Program-made: the position numbers and the translations under genes
The notes under the pieces: generated by a model
What the model was told of the DNA's origin: nothing
Seen by the model: the letters and a program-made list of their open reading frames with translations, nothing else
Database searches by the model: none
In this document: one piece after another, positions 42,781 to 53,501 of the stretch
Numbering within the stretch: position 1 is the stretch's first letter
How the letters are laid out: each line of letters begins with the position of its first letter
NCBI GenBank assembly: GCA_020736575.1
Contig: JAGPYM010000094.1
Span: 1-64,000, forward strand
DNA: 64,000 bases
Source: Thelonectria olida
Lineage: Eukaryota > Ascomycota > Sordariomycetes > Hypocreales > Nectriaceae
Direction: 5' to 3'

Positions 42781-44768
42781 TTACTGCTTCAGGCCTAGCT
42801 CCTGGATAATAATATCTGCAGCCTTCTCACCAATCACTAAAGCCGCATTATTCGTATTTGCACCCATATTCATAGGTGCAATACTTAAGTCAGCAATCTT
42901 TAACCCCTGAGTACCATAAACATTCAGCTGCTGATCTACGACGCCAAAGTCCTTACGAGGCGCCATCTTTGCCGTGCCAAGCGAATGCCATGTGGTACTA
43001 ACCTTCTTACGCAACCATTGCTCAATAGCTTTATCATCTTCGGATGAGTATTGGAGATCTTGGACGTTACTGAGCGGGGCGTCCGTCTCAATGCATGCCA
43101 CTGCAGACCCATCTGGGAACTGTGGGTGCCCTAATGCTAGCTCACCACGATATATAGCTGTACGCCGCATAATCTCTCGCTGTTTCTTGTATGCCCAAAT
43201 CTGCTTCTTTAGGTCGACACTGTGAATATCTGTGAAAAAGCCAACATCAAAGTCTAGCAGATCGCTCAACTCAGGCCCCGTGATATGTATATGTCCTCGT
43301 GAGTATGGGTAAGCTGTAACATTAAAGACCGTAACATACTGCCCAGCTGGTACGGCTGTATGGTCACCGAGGAAGCTGCTATTGTTAGCATTGCTGGGGC
43401 AAGGAATGTTTACGCTAGCGAGATCTTACAATGACATCAAACCCATAAGCATGAGAGGCCTGTCAAGATTGTTCCTAAAGTCTCGGTCCCAGGCGGCTTT
43501 GAACTCAGGGCCAAGAGCGGTAATATCAGGCTCTGTCGGTCGAAGTTTGGCGGCGATATCGATCGCATTCCAGCCCAAGATCTTGTCGTTCTTTTCGATG
43601 AGGCTTGTTATATCGGCGCGACCGCTAAGGATCCCATCGATTGTCTCATGTGGCTGAAGGTTTGTCTTGTAGGGGTAGGCGCTCGCATTGTGGTCTTGGT
43701 AGTCATGACCAACACCAGGTAAATCTACTACAACTGGGACACCTGCGCGCTTTAATACCCCTGGGTCGCCTAGCCCAGATCTCTCCAGAACCAGTGGCGT
43801 ACCACAAGCGCCACAAGATACAACTACCAACTTCCTCGCCTTGACGGTGAGCTTCGGGTCCTGCGTTAGGCCAGTGACAGCCTGGAAGTCAGGGTTTAGG
43901 GTGTATTCAACACCAACTGCACGCTTGTTCTCATCGAACAAGACACGCAAAACCTTAGATTCGACCAAAACGTATAGATTGGGATGCTTGCCGTCCTGAA
44001 GTTTCGGGTGGAGGTAGGTGTGTGCTGTATCTTGTCGCTTGCCATCGGGCGAGACATACCGCAGCCAGCGGCCAATACCATTATTAGCGTCTAAAGACTG
44101 CAAGTCTGTGATCTCCGACCAACCGACCTTTGATGCAGCCTTGATGAAGTCGTCTTCCAAAGTAGAGCCGCGGAATGTGCCATCAGACACATGAATGGGC
44201 CCATCGTAGCCGTGATGATCCTTTTCGCCCTTGCCATGGTACGTTTCGAGCTACAGAAATATCAGCCAACCTAAGTATATGTATTTAATGCAAATACCCT
44301 TAGCTTACCTTCTTCAAGTATGGCAAGAGGTCCTCTGTAGACCATCCAGGAGTCTTCCATGAGTCGAAATCGGACCGTTGTGCGCGGGTGTACATCATAA
44401 GATTGATAGATGATCCGCCGCCTAAGGTCCCTCCTGATGCAACAATGGGCTCACGATCGGCGAGTTGCTTCGTCTTATTGCCCTTGTAGAAGATAGTCGT
44501 CTTGCTGGTCGGTAAAAGATGCGCCATAGAGAAAGCTGGGTGGATGACATTGGGCACGTTATAGTTATTCTGGCCTCCCTCGATGACCAGAATGCACAGG
44601 CTGGGATCGGCTTCGGCAAGTCTCCCTGCTACGATACATGCCGCTGTCCCACCTGAGAGGCAATTTGAGCATCTGTCTTGAGACGAATTGATCGAGTCCA
44701 CGCTTACCTCCAGCAATAATCACATCCACCTCCTGGATTTCTTCGGCGAGCTTGGTGTATAAGCCCAT
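42781..44768 (-). CDS. GMC oxidoreductase, alcohol oxidase type
   Basis: Four exons by eye (44708-44768, 44309-44652, 43430-44250, 42781-43378), introns 51-58 bp, all in phase; about 607 residues. The N-terminus MGLYTKLAEE leads into VDVIIAGGGTAACIVAGRL, the FAD-binding Rossmann motif, split by intron 1. GGTLGGGSSINLMMYTR is the GMC signature 1; SCGACGTPLVLERSGLGDP is signature 2. The catalytic pair is expected in STTWHSLGTAKM (His) and MGANTNNAALVIGEKAAD (Asn). Overall order and motifs resemble fungal alcohol (methanol) oxidases, FAD enzymes that oxidise short alcohols to aldehydes with hydrogen peroxide release, often peroxisomal. The C-terminus ends GLKQ, with no clear SKL-type signal. It is shorter than classical alcohol oxidases and the substrate is not certain. 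The coding frame is intact. A repeat cluster sits about 140 bp upstream. Confidence 0.85.
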
Positions 44769-44904
44769 GGTGAATTTGGCCGTCGCGACAACAATAAAAG
44801 GTATGTAGGTAATTCTGAGAGAAATGATGAGAGCGGTTATCAGCACGTCACAGATTGTCCTTCCCAGGACTTTATATTTATTTAGCAGCCACGTGGCGGT
44901 TTAC

Positions 44905-45365
44905 AGCTCACATTCACTAGTATAAACCCCTCGCTGCATTCCTTTCAGACTGAGCTCGCTCGTATTGTAGTTCTTCCTATTGGGTAAAAACCGTTACATA
45001 CCCAGTGGGTAAATTGGGCCCATATTTCGTAAATTGTGAGTCAATGGTAATGATATTATTAATTGAGGTCTTGATGATTGTTCTATTGCTTGATCACTCT
45101 TTGTGCGGGCGTTGGCCCATTTCTCACACCTGCATCGCCACGAGGCATAAATATCGTGATGGGAGGTGCGGCGCCTCTCTAACTGCACACAAGTGCCAAT
45201 CTAACAAAAACTTACCAGCATGAAACCCCTCACTAAACCCTATAAACCCGAACTCTCTCGTATTGTAGTTCTTTTCATTGGGTAAAACCTTGCCAGGATG
45301 AAGCCTCTTCCTGAATCCTATCAACCTGAACTCTTCGTATTGTGGTTCTTCCAATTGGATAAAGA
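44905..45365 (+). repeat. Units of a ~77-bp repeat (composite family, locus 1)
   Basis: A motif CGTATTGTAGTTCTTCCTAT with flanking GGGTAAAA recurs at 44961, 45259 and 45336, the last two spaced 77 bp. Between motifs lies a conserved GATGAAGCCTCTTCCTGAAT-type segment (also GCATGAAACCCCTCACTAAA). The same units occur in reverse orientation at 56070-56190. The foldback element at 45384 follows directly. Confidence 0.65.
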
Positions 45366-45383
45366 AGGAAATTGTGTCTTAGA

Positions 45384-45491
45384 AAATGCTGAGATATTAG
45401 GCCCACAGACAAAATGGTACTTCAAAATGTGTGGATATATTCCTACAGTTTAAAGTGCCTCTTTGTCTGTAGACCTTATATCTCAACATTT
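45384..45491. mobile_element. Short foldback (MITE-like) element
   Basis: 108-bp imperfect palindrome. The left arm AAATGCTGAGATATTAGG continues CCCACAGACAAAATGG; the right arm, read in reverse complement, is AAATGTTGAGATATAAGG then TCTACAGACAAAGAGG. The arms of about 45-50 bp match over most positions and there is little loop. One arm of the same sequence is found at 55996-56062. No coding capacity. It could be a MITE or part of a larger repeat. Confidence 0.55.
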
Positions 45492-47512
45492 CCAGACCAT
45501 TGATATTGCAGATAGTTTGCCTAAACGAAGGTTGGCCACCTGTCCGTCCCAACAGCCCCCTCGATAACTCCCCTATCGATCCACACCCTCATTGGTCCTG
45601 GCTGCCACGTCATCGGGAGGAACCAAGATCCTTCATCTGCCACAAGGGGATCTAGAGTATCTCGGCGCTGCGGCTCCTTAAATTGGACGCGCCTGGTTAG
45701 ACCCTATTATCCCGGGCCTTATATAATTATCTCGTATTTAGTAACCGAGGTGGTGAGAGCGGTGGGAGACAAAATCGTCAGTCTTCACAAGTAGCATATC
45801 GCCGATTTGTCTAGTATTAATTTTTTAAATCTTCGATTATCACAGTGATTATTCCGACACCCAAAGTCCTTCAAGGCAACATTACAGGAACACGATTTGC
45901 GCCATTTGCACTTGGGTATAGGCTAAATTTAGGAATTGAGTGGAAAGCAAGAGAAAGTAAGGTCATGTCCACCACAATCAGCCCAAAAAGATTTGTCAGG
46001 TCGGAGGTTAGCAACGTCGCATTCGATATCGAACTTCCACCGGCTTCGGCTTCGGCTTCGGTGCGGTTTGTGAGTACGGATTTGCGGAGGGTTACAAATG
46101 GCCGAGCCCGAAAACGGATCATATGTGCTTCATTAGTTGCTCACTTCTCCTGTTCATCTCTGCATCCTAAACGGGTTACGATTCATTATCAGCGATGGCA
46201 GTCCAAACCATGCCAAACTTTGGTGGGCCTCCCGAAAAAGTGCTGAGACCCGCGACACTAGCTCACGTAGTTCTTCGTACGACATGTCAATAAGATGATA
46301 AAATTCTATGTCAACTTCCTTGGTGGCAGAGTCACGTATAGAAACACTACGATTACTTTCATCATATTCGACGAAGAACACCATCGAATCGCAAGATAGG
46401 TGCCCAAGCACTACCAAATTTGGCGCGCACGTAAACACCGGTTCTCGAGGGATAGATCCTTGCCTCGGGGCTTGGGCTCGGGTTCGGGTTCGGGCATGGG
46501 GCGTGGAAGTACGGCGTCGGCGGTTTCGAACAAAATGAAATTCCATCACTGGTTTTATGTCAACTTAAGCGGTCCCCGCTGGCCGCCAGTATACCATGCA
46601 CAGAGTACTTCCATCCCCACTCTCCTCCTCCCATCTTCTATTCTCTACCAGTCCTTCCCGGTTGCTCATCACCCCTTCGACCGGCGCGGTGCTGCTCTCA
46701 TTCTCCGGTTCCTTCCTAAACTCTGCCTATCGCCAGCCATCCCCAAGATGGGCCTTTCGCCCGGCCGTCCTTTATTCCGTAGCTTTGCACCTGTATCGTA
46801 CACGTCTTATCACTGAATGTCCAGAGGCGGCGCGGGGAGTTCATGCGAGGCGGCAATTACGTTATCCTGGGAAGAGCCACTTCGACCTTGTCATGCCGCT
46901 CGGGGCTTAGCACAACTGCCGGGAGTTCGGCTTCGTCCCCGGCGATTCGTTGTTCATCAAGCCGGGCAGGCCGTTGTACATAGGGACAAAGATGGATCTG
47001 CAACTAAAATTAGGCGCTTTCAGGCTCCGAGAGTCACCCCTGTTCCATTCTGCACTTGCCCGCGACATGGCTCGCCAACCGTCGCCGCGTGATGGTCAGA
47101 TGCCGGTCCAGCCGCATCGCATGACCCCACTGCCAACCCACTCCTGGATGACATGAACAGGCACCAGCATGACGCTCACCTTCGGAGTGGTCTGCCGAAG
47201 TAGATGCATTGCTCTGTCCTCCCTCGGAGGGTTATTCCGCTGTAATGCTATCATGGTTATCTCAACGCTGTGTAAAGCGTGTTATACTAGTCATAACATC
47301 TCGGTTGCAAAGTAATAGCATGATTATAGTATATGTAAACTATCTTTATATAAGACTATTGCCACCTCTGCTTGAATAGAACCAATCGTGAGACCAAGGC
47401 AAGAGGATCAGACAAAGGAGCAATCTATAAACTCAGCACATGCCACCACCTTATCTTAGACACAAGCTCCCACTCCCGCCCAACACTTCAAGAGCCACAT
47501 CTCGCTATAACC
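45492..47512. other. Region without a convincing gene
   Basis: Two kilobases of mixed sequence upstream of the FMN-binding protein gene. Frames such as 45845-46246 (+) and 46154-46549 (-) are open but match nothing I know. The minus one contains a plausible helical stretch (EVDIEFYHLIDMSYEEL) and then translates a GGGTTC/GGGCTC hexamer array at 46470-46495 into low-complexity Arg/Thr. A GGCTTC array lies at 46041-46060. Decayed gene fragments are possible; none is called. Confidence 0.4.
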
Positions 47513-48298
47513 ATGGGCCGCTACAACCTCGAATACCCCAAAGAGGCGACCAACACGGTCAAGCGTCTCAACGAGCGCGGCACCTACGCCCTTGAGACCA
47601 TCCATCGCATCATCAACTGCTCTAAGATCCTCTACATCTCCTTCAACACGGCCTCCCAGCCCTTTCCTGCCATCCTCCCCATGATCGGCCAGATGGGCTC
47701 TTTTGATCGCCCCAGCGCCGACCTCGGTGACCCGCTCGACCTCTATCTCCACGGCTACGTCTCGTCACGCATAATGAACCTTAGCCGCGCGGGTTCCGAG
47801 GATGTAGAGAAGGGCATGCCAGTTTGTATTGCCACGTCCCACGTTGACGGCCTCGTGCTCGCCATCTCCTCATTTTCACACAGCTATAACTACCGCTCCG
47901 CTGTGCTGTTCGGACACGCTACGGTAGTGATAGACGAGGCGGAGAAGCTATACGCTATGGAGCTCATTACTGATAGTGTTGTTCCCGACCGCTGGCGGCA
48001 CACTCGTCTGCCGCCTACTAAGGCTGAGCTCCAGAGCACAGGTATCCTTCGGGTCCGGATTGCCTCTGGTAGCGCGAAGATCCACACCGGGCAGGCCCAT
48101 GACGACAAGCATGACATGGAGAATGAGGCTATGAGAGATTCCGTCTGGACTGGAGTCCTACCTATTTACCAGACCATGGGAGAGCCACTAGCAAGCCCTT
48201 ATAATCGCATCGATGTGCCTGGCTATATCTCTGAGTTTGCGAAGGACTTTAATGAGGACAACCAACAGCAGGCTCTCGATGCAGCAAAAGGCCAATAA
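47513..48298 (+). CDS. Pyridoxamine 5'-phosphate oxidase-related FMN-binding protein
   Basis: 261 residues from the ATG at 47513 (ACCATGGGCC context); the open frame extends further up but without typical family sequence. The chain begins MGRYNLEYPKEATNTVKR and contains INCSKILYISFNTASQPFPAILPMIG, VCIATSHVDGLVLA, HSYNYRSAVLFGHATVV and ELITDSVVPDRW. This is the pattern of the NimA-like, split-barrel flavin-binding family related to PNPOx. Such proteins bind FMN (some F420 or heme) as homodimers in the cytosol; fungal members are mostly uncharacterised and likely reduce or oxidise small molecules. The C-terminal 40 residues are polar and variable. No intron is required. Confidence 0.8.
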   Translation: MGRYNLEYPKEATNTVKRLNERGTYALETIHRIINCSKILYISFNTASQPFPAILPMIGQMGSFDRPSADLGDPLDLYLHGYVSSRIMNLSRAGSEDVEKGMPVCIATSHVDGLVLAISSFSHSYNYRSAVLFGHATVVIDEAEKLYAMELITDSVVPDRWRHTRLPPTKAELQSTGILRVRIASGSAKIHTGQAHDDKHDMENEAMRDSVWTGVLPIYQTMGEPLASPYNRIDVPGYISEFAKDFNEDNQQQALDAAKGQ

Positions 48299-48847
48299 AC
48301 GATCTTATAGGGGAGGTTGAAGAACGGGCGGGACATGTCGAAAAAGGGTCACTGGTCTTATTTGCTATGTAGCTATATTTCGTACTTGATTTGAAGAATA
48401 GTCAATTGGGGATATTGGCTCTAACTGCACAATACTATACCAGTATCTTGATCCGAAAAAACAGTACATAGGAATATGTTTACCACATCTCCCAGATCTT
48501 AGCCGGAATGACTGACCCGAGCAGCTGCGGAGGTGTGGGCTACATTAGCTTTATTTTGAAACCGCTGAAAATAGGAGGCTCTGTCAGATTTTAGTCCCGT
48601 CGCAGAAAAAAAGCCACACATACCGTTATACGTACGTACATGTACTTTGCTAGGATTAATTTATGGGTGAAATATGCACGGAACATTGTACCAATAGTTG
48701 TAAGTCCACACACAATTACCCCTACAGAGCTAATATTAACTAATAACTAACACATTACTGCACCTGTATTAATAAGAGACTGACCCGAAACTAGATGGAA
48801 AACAGAGATTTTTTTCCTGTTTACTCAATCTATACCTGCATTGCAAT
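48299..48847. other. Intergenic, no supported gene
   Basis: Normal-composition spacer between two plus-strand genes. It probably holds the 3' end of the FMN-binding protein gene and the promoter of the glycosyltransferase gene. A TATATTT and several polyA-like stretches are present, but no specific site can be defended. Confidence 0.5.
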
Positions 48848-49849
48848 GTGAGGTTTCATATTCGGTTCCAACGAATAGCACCCATTTCAAAATTCTTGGG
48901 CTTACTCGCATGTCTGACCCTGTTCTTGATCCTAATTCGGGAGTATGGATCCTTTCCCCAGTCAACAATGGAAGCACGACCAGAAGCACCCTCAACAACA
49001 GGCAGCGCTAATGCATATGTCTTTTATGCTGCACAGGACGCTTACGCATGCTCGGTTCTAGTTAATATCCATCTGCTAAAGACGATTCACCACTCAGACC
49101 ATCGCATTGTTGTCTTGGTATCTGAAGATGTCTCCTCGGAGTACTGTTCTTCCTTTAAATCCCTGGGTGCGGAGGTCGTTGAAGAGAAACCCATGCCCCT
49201 TCATCCCGACAGCATTGAATATTATCGCGGCTGTTTACTCAAACTGGGGGCTTTTAGGATGCACCAGATAGACCCAAGCCTACGTCGTGTCCTCGTACTC
49301 GATGCAGATCAACTCATCCTAAAAAGTCTCGATCACCTTTTCGACCTGCCACCGGCAGATCTCTACGCCCCAAGAGCTTACTGGATCGACAATTCTTGCT
49401 TGAGCAGCACTCTCATGCTTATCCAACCCGCCCCTAAGCTATGGAGCCAAATCCAGCAGACAGTCGCGACTCTTCCGCCGCACCATTATGACATGGATAT
49501 TGTCAATGCTCTTTTTGGAGACCTAGCGTCTCGACTCCCGGGTTCGTACATCGTATTGAACAGTCATTGGGAAGACAGGAATCTTCCATCATGGTTTGCG
49601 CCAAGAGTTATCGCCTCAAACTCTGCTTCCCCTGTGCGCTCACAGCCCGCATCTGATCAGAACTTGGAGGATCTTTACATTCAGGCCTATGTTATCCATT
49701 TTACTGCTGTTGGCAAACCGTGGACGTATGATATTTGGTCCGTGAATGAGTCGAGACCTCACGCGCACCAACTCTTGCTTCGGCAGTGGGAGAGGTGGAG
49801 AATTCTCGCTCTGGCGGTGTGTCCGACGGGGGTAATCGATCACGTCTAA
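48848..49849 (+). CDS. GT8-type glycosyltransferase (glycogenin/GNT1-like), start codon unclear
   Basis: Frame of about 333 residues. An N-terminal hydrophobic segment (FLGLLACLTLFLILI, about 18-32) makes it a type II Golgi-type membrane protein. The catalytic domain has YVFYAAQDAYACSVLVNI, YYRGCLLKLGAFRMHQI and the DxD metal site VLVLDADQLIL (about 150), and ends HFTAVGKPW with the conserved histidine. GT8 enzymes transfer sugars from UDP-sugars with retention. The codon at 48848 is GTG, not ATG. The ATG two bases before it (48846) runs straight into TGA, and the next in-frame Met (about residue 41) would remove the membrane segment. The gene therefore has an unseen upstream exon or a damaged start. 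No other defect is seen. Confidence 0.72.
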   Translation: MRFHIRFQRIAPISKFLGLLACLTLFLILIREYGSFPQSTMEARPEAPSTTGSANAYVFYAAQDAYACSVLVNIHLLKTIHHSDHRIVVLVSEDVSSEYCSSFKSLGAEVVEEKPMPLHPDSIEYYRGCLLKLGAFRMHQIDPSLRRVLVLDADQLILKSLDHLFDLPPADLYAPRAYWIDNSCLSSTLMLIQPAPKLWSQIQQTVATLPPHHYDMDIVNALFGDLASRLPGSYIVLNSHWEDRNLPSWFAPRVIASNSASPVRSQPASDQNLEDLYIQAYVIHFTAVGKPWTYDIWSVNESRPHAHQLLLRQWERWRILALAVCPTGVIDHV

Positions 49850-50415
49850 TGTGGAGGACGCCACTGGGGGCTTGAAAGAAGACCACTCCGGTACGAATCA
49901 CAGGGGTTTGCGCTGAAGAACTCGAATTATACAAGAGAAGCTTCAAAAACCCTGCATTCACAGGCCGACTCAGTTCTTACCCCCGAGCCACTTTGCGTTT
50001 TCAATCTGAAAAGCTTCGTTCTTAGCATGAGAAGGCCCGAGATTCAGCAGTTTCAATGCTCCTTGAGAAACCATATGAGCACAACCGATTATCCCTGTCA
50101 GCGTTGAAAATCTATCAGGCCTTTGCCAGACGCAATCTCATCCGTTTTCAGGCGCTCGCCTGGTTCTTCCAACTAGCCGGCCTGGGCGACTTGCCTAACT
50201 GAAGGCAGCAACAACCTCGTTCCAACTGCTAGTTCCTTGGGTGAAGATAGAAGGGCGCTATCTCCGTGGTTGGAAGAACAAGAAGCGGCTTGAGGACGAT
50301 ATCAAAAAGACTCCGCAGAGCTCCCACATACTCCATAAATAGTTTTAAATGGAAAATACTCCAACCGTGCGAAGACAAAGACTACAACTTGTGGAAATCT
50401 GTTTCTGTTGGCTTG
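49850..50415. other. Spacer, no supported gene
   Basis: Sequence between the glycosyltransferase and the truncated regulator. If the regulator were once full length its C-terminal part should lie here on the minus strand; I could not recognise it, which supports truncation. Confidence 0.45.
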
Positions 50416-50966
50416 TTATTTAAGGGCACTATTGTACCGGTACCGTACAACCAGTATATCAGCAGACGGAAGACTGGCGAGCTCAAGCACTTTGTGGAAT
50501 GAGCTCAGAGCTATGAGCGCATGCCGCACCGGAGGTTCCGAGTAGCTGTACTGCACGACGATACCGTCCCAAAAGTCCGAGTCAAAATAGCCGGATACAG
50601 CTTGCGCGACCCGCGCACTAAAGTGTTTGATGGTTCCGCGTTCTAGCTCAGTCCGTGGAAACTCTCGGCCATATGGACGGATCCTTGTTGCCTCAGTCCT
50701 CTTCCGCTCTGGACGCTCCCGTTCTGGTTGCGTCACACGTTTTTCTTGAGAGACCAGTGGTGAAGCATAGCCGTCGCACTTACGGGCAGTCGATTTGCAC
50801 TTAAGACAATCAGGTTTTTGCTCGTCGCACTTTACTCGGCGTAACCTGTGGCCATATCAAAAGCTGTCCCACAAAGAGCGACTAGAAGTCAATCGAGGGT
50901 AACGACGAACTTGCAGGTGATGCATCCTGTGCGCACTCTGCGTATAAATGGCTTTTTGTTTTTCAT
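50416..50966 (-). pseudogene. Truncated Zn(II)2Cys6 transcription factor
   Basis: Two exons by eye: 50911-50966 and 50416-50845, intron 50846-50910 (GTTCGT donor, CCACAG acceptor). The joined frame is about 161 residues. It carries a complete cluster split by the intron: GCITCK, then RRVKCDEQKPDCLKCKSTA and RKCDGY, spacing C-x2-C-x6-C-x5-C-x2-C-x6-C. Next comes the start of the fungal-specific domain of the Fungal_trans_2 type (SGYFDSDFWDGIVVQYSYSE, VRHALIALSSFH, RYRYNSALK). Then a TAA ends the frame where relatives continue for several hundred residues. It is probably a pseudogene or fragment, though a short DNA-binding product could still be made. Confidence 0.65.
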
Positions 50967-52136
50967 TGCGCTTATCGTTTGTTTCTCTGCAGATAAATTT
51001 GGTTGCACGAATGGACAATCAAGAATTGTCGTGCGTTGCTGAGCCTGGTTGTTGAAAATGCTAAGATGACACGTGATCTTGGTGTAGAGCAACCAGATGG
51101 GCAGTGCATGCATACGGTTGACATGGTCTTTCGGCAACAGGACAAGCGGCTTGGGTTTGCTTGTTGGAGGTTGCGACGAACCCGAAGCCGAACCCTTGGA
51201 GACCCTGGTCGTGGATCGGGGATACTGACAAGTTAGACTAACTCTGGCAAGGGACCATCTCGTGCATCCCTGAGGCACCATGGAGGCTAACAGAGGGTCT
51301 GGTCCGCAGGGATTATCCTCTTGGCTCATTGCCAGTGGGGGGCACCGCCGATTCACGCCCAGCCCGGCAGTGGAAAGTCGACGGTCCGCCTAACAAGCCG
51401 GATCGTTTCGAGGGGTTGACAATCGCCGGTACCTTTCACGGAGACGACATGGGCCACGGAGCTCAAGATGGGACATTGAAGCCACCCAACGAATCTTATA
51501 CCGCACTGCACGTCAAAAAGCCTTATTACTTGGGCAAGATATTTCCGCTGTTTACTCAATTGTCTTGTCCAGGATCGGATGTGACTCTCACTGATCTGCT
51601 TGACCGGACCAGACAAGGACGAAACAGTTTTCTTCCGCATCTTGTACCCTCAAAAGCATCAATTCTCCGCAATACTTAACACTCAGCCGCTGCAGGGCGC
51701 AGCCCTTTGTTGATAAAAAAAATATCAAGACCCACGCCATGGCGCCCTTCGCTATCAACACATTGGCGGCGCGGACCTTCTGCGTTGCTGGACTTGGCAC
51801 ACCAGTTGAGTCGCATAGGCGTGCCGCGCGAACGCATTGTTACCTCGTAAACTTGTGGAACCTTCAAACTCTCGGCGGCCAATTTAATATGAAATTTGAC
51901 TAATAACCGCGCGCTTTGTCTAAAGATTGACACCTCGCTGACGCCCTGGTAAAGGCTTTGCAGTGCTTGCTCGTCCGCAGGCTAGTATGTCCGCAACTCC
52001 GCAGCCACAAATACAAGATGGCCTGGGCGGCAGTTCGTTGGATTATAAGTAGACCTGAAAGGAGTGCCATGCGATATACCGAAAGTATACGAAGCTCGCA
52101 CTGCCATATACAGATATTTGGTCACAGCTATTGGAC
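50967..52136. other. Region without a recognised gene
   Basis: Open frames at 51329-51679 (+) and 51676-51933 (-) match no family I know. Composition is normal. It includes the upstream region of the AIF-like gene. I see nothing that can be named. Confidence 0.4.
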
Positions 52137-53501
52137 ATGACGCACGCGCTCACCAAGTTTTGGCACTGCGTTTTCCCTTACCTTCAAGACAAACCTCTCG
52201 CCCATCCATCCTACCTTGCGGTAGGAATTGGCCTCCTATTCAGCCCTTTTCTTCTATTTCGATCCTCAGCACGCTCCGCAGAGCGCAGGCTGACGGCGCT
52301 AAGAGCCGAATCGTCGGCAGGGATCAAAATGGCAGAGCCACACACGGTAGTGATTTTGGGAGCTTCCATTGGCGGACTGCCCATTGCGCACTACCTCATG
52401 AAGCACTCTGCACCAGCCATGAAGACTCTCAAGGTGGTCTTGGTTTCCCCTAACAAGGATTTCTTCTGGTGTTTAGCTTCTGTGAGAGGCATCTTGCCCG
52501 ACATGCTGCCAGAGGAAAAACTGTTCTACCCCGTTGCGCCACTCTTCGAGAAATACCCTGACGACCAGTTTGAGTTTGTTGTCGGCAAAGCTGAACGTCT
52601 TGATCCCTCCAAGCAATGTATTCTCGTCTCGGTCACGGATGGCTCTGATCGAGAACTCCGTTACGATACACTCATCATTGCCACGGGCTCCGCCGCCAAA
52701 GGCGGTATGCCGTTCAAGAATCTCGAGTCGACCGACGAAACCAAAATGTCAATTCAACGATTGCAGCAGGAGATCAAGCTCGCCAAATCCATTGTCATCG
52801 CCGGCGCAGGCCAAACGGGCTCCGAGGTGGCTGGTGAGCTTGGCGAGGAATACGCGTCCAAGGGGCTGAAGGAGGTCACCCTTGTTGTCAATGATGACCT
52901 CCCGCTTTCCCCTCCAGTGCGAGAGAATGTACGCCGAGCCGTCAAGAATTCGCTGGAGAAGCTCAAAGTCCACGTTATTCTAGCGTCCCAGGTCACGTCT
53001 GTTCGCGAGTCCGCCGTTGGCGGCGGCAAAATCCTCGAGATATCCAACCAGAGCGGCGGCAAAACGACAATTAAGGCAGATGTCTACATCCCTGCCTTTG
53101 GCATAGTGCCAAATAGCCACTTCGCTCCAGCTCATATGCTTGATGCGTCGAAACGATTTAAGCAGACATTAGACCTCAGGGCAGATGGGTACGAGAATAT
53201 ATTCGTCATCGGTGATGTGGGCAATCTTCAGACGCCTAATGCAAAACATGTGGATGATCAGGTCATCCAACTGTCCAAGATCCTTCCTGCCTATCTTACT
53301 GGTCTCGAGCTACCAAAGTATGTGCCCGACAACAGCGTCGTATTCGCTGTCTCTCTTGGAAAGGGAGGTGGCACGGGACAGTTCAAGAGCTTGAAGCTCT
53401 TCAGTCTGGCCGTCTGGCTGCTGAAGAGCCAATACCTTGGGACCAACTACGCAGGCGAGCTAGCGGCAGGAAATAGGACAATGCAGTCGAGTAGCTGGTA
53501 G
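52137..53501 (+). CDS. AIF/FSP1-like FAD-dependent NAD(P)H oxidoreductase
   Basis: 454 residues from the first ATG (52137); an alternative start is the Met at 52330, directly before the nucleotide-binding domain. A hydrophobic N-terminal stretch (YLAVGIGLLFSPFLLF) may anchor it in a membrane. The first Rossmann motif is TVVILGASIGGLPIAHYL (FAD), the second IVIAGAGQTGSEVAGELGEE (NADH), with the middle ATGS motif (TLIIATGSAAKG) and the C-terminal FAD contact IFVIGDVGNLQ. This order is the pyridine nucleotide-disulfide reductase fold of the AIFM2/FSP1 group, which reduces quinones using NAD(P)H. The frame is complete and uninterrupted. The substrate and membrane location in this fungus are inference. 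Confidence 0.87.
   Translation: MTHALTKFWHCVFPYLQDKPLAHPSYLAVGIGLLFSPFLLFRSSARSAERRLTALRAESSAGIKMAEPHTVVILGASIGGLPIAHYLMKHSAPAMKTLKVVLVSPNKDFFWCLASVRGILPDMLPEEKLFYPVAPLFEKYPDDQFEFVVGKAERLDPSKQCILVSVTDGSDRELRYDTLIIATGSAAKGGMPFKNLESTDETKMSIQRLQQEIKLAKSIVIAGAGQTGSEVAGELGEEYASKGLKEVTLVVNDDLPLSPPVRENVRRAVKNSLEKLKVHVILASQVTSVRESAVGGGKILEISNQSGGKTTIKADVYIPAFGIVPNSHFAPAHMLDASKRFKQTLDLRADGYENIFVIGDVGNLQTPNAKHVDDQVIQLSKILPAYLTGLELPKYVPDNSVVFAVSLGKGGGTGQFKSLKLFSLAVWLLKSQYLGTNYAGELAAGNRTMQSSSW

Noticed and set aside
42781..44768. A biosynthetic gene cluster around the GMC oxidase, SnoaL-like gene and regulators
   Set aside because: No polyketide synthase, peptide synthetase, terpene cyclase or other backbone gene is present, and several neighbours are broken.
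46154..46549. 131-codon minus frame with a helical segment
   Set aside because: Partly translates a hexamer microsatellite; no family and no supporting neighbour. Kept only as a note in the spacer.
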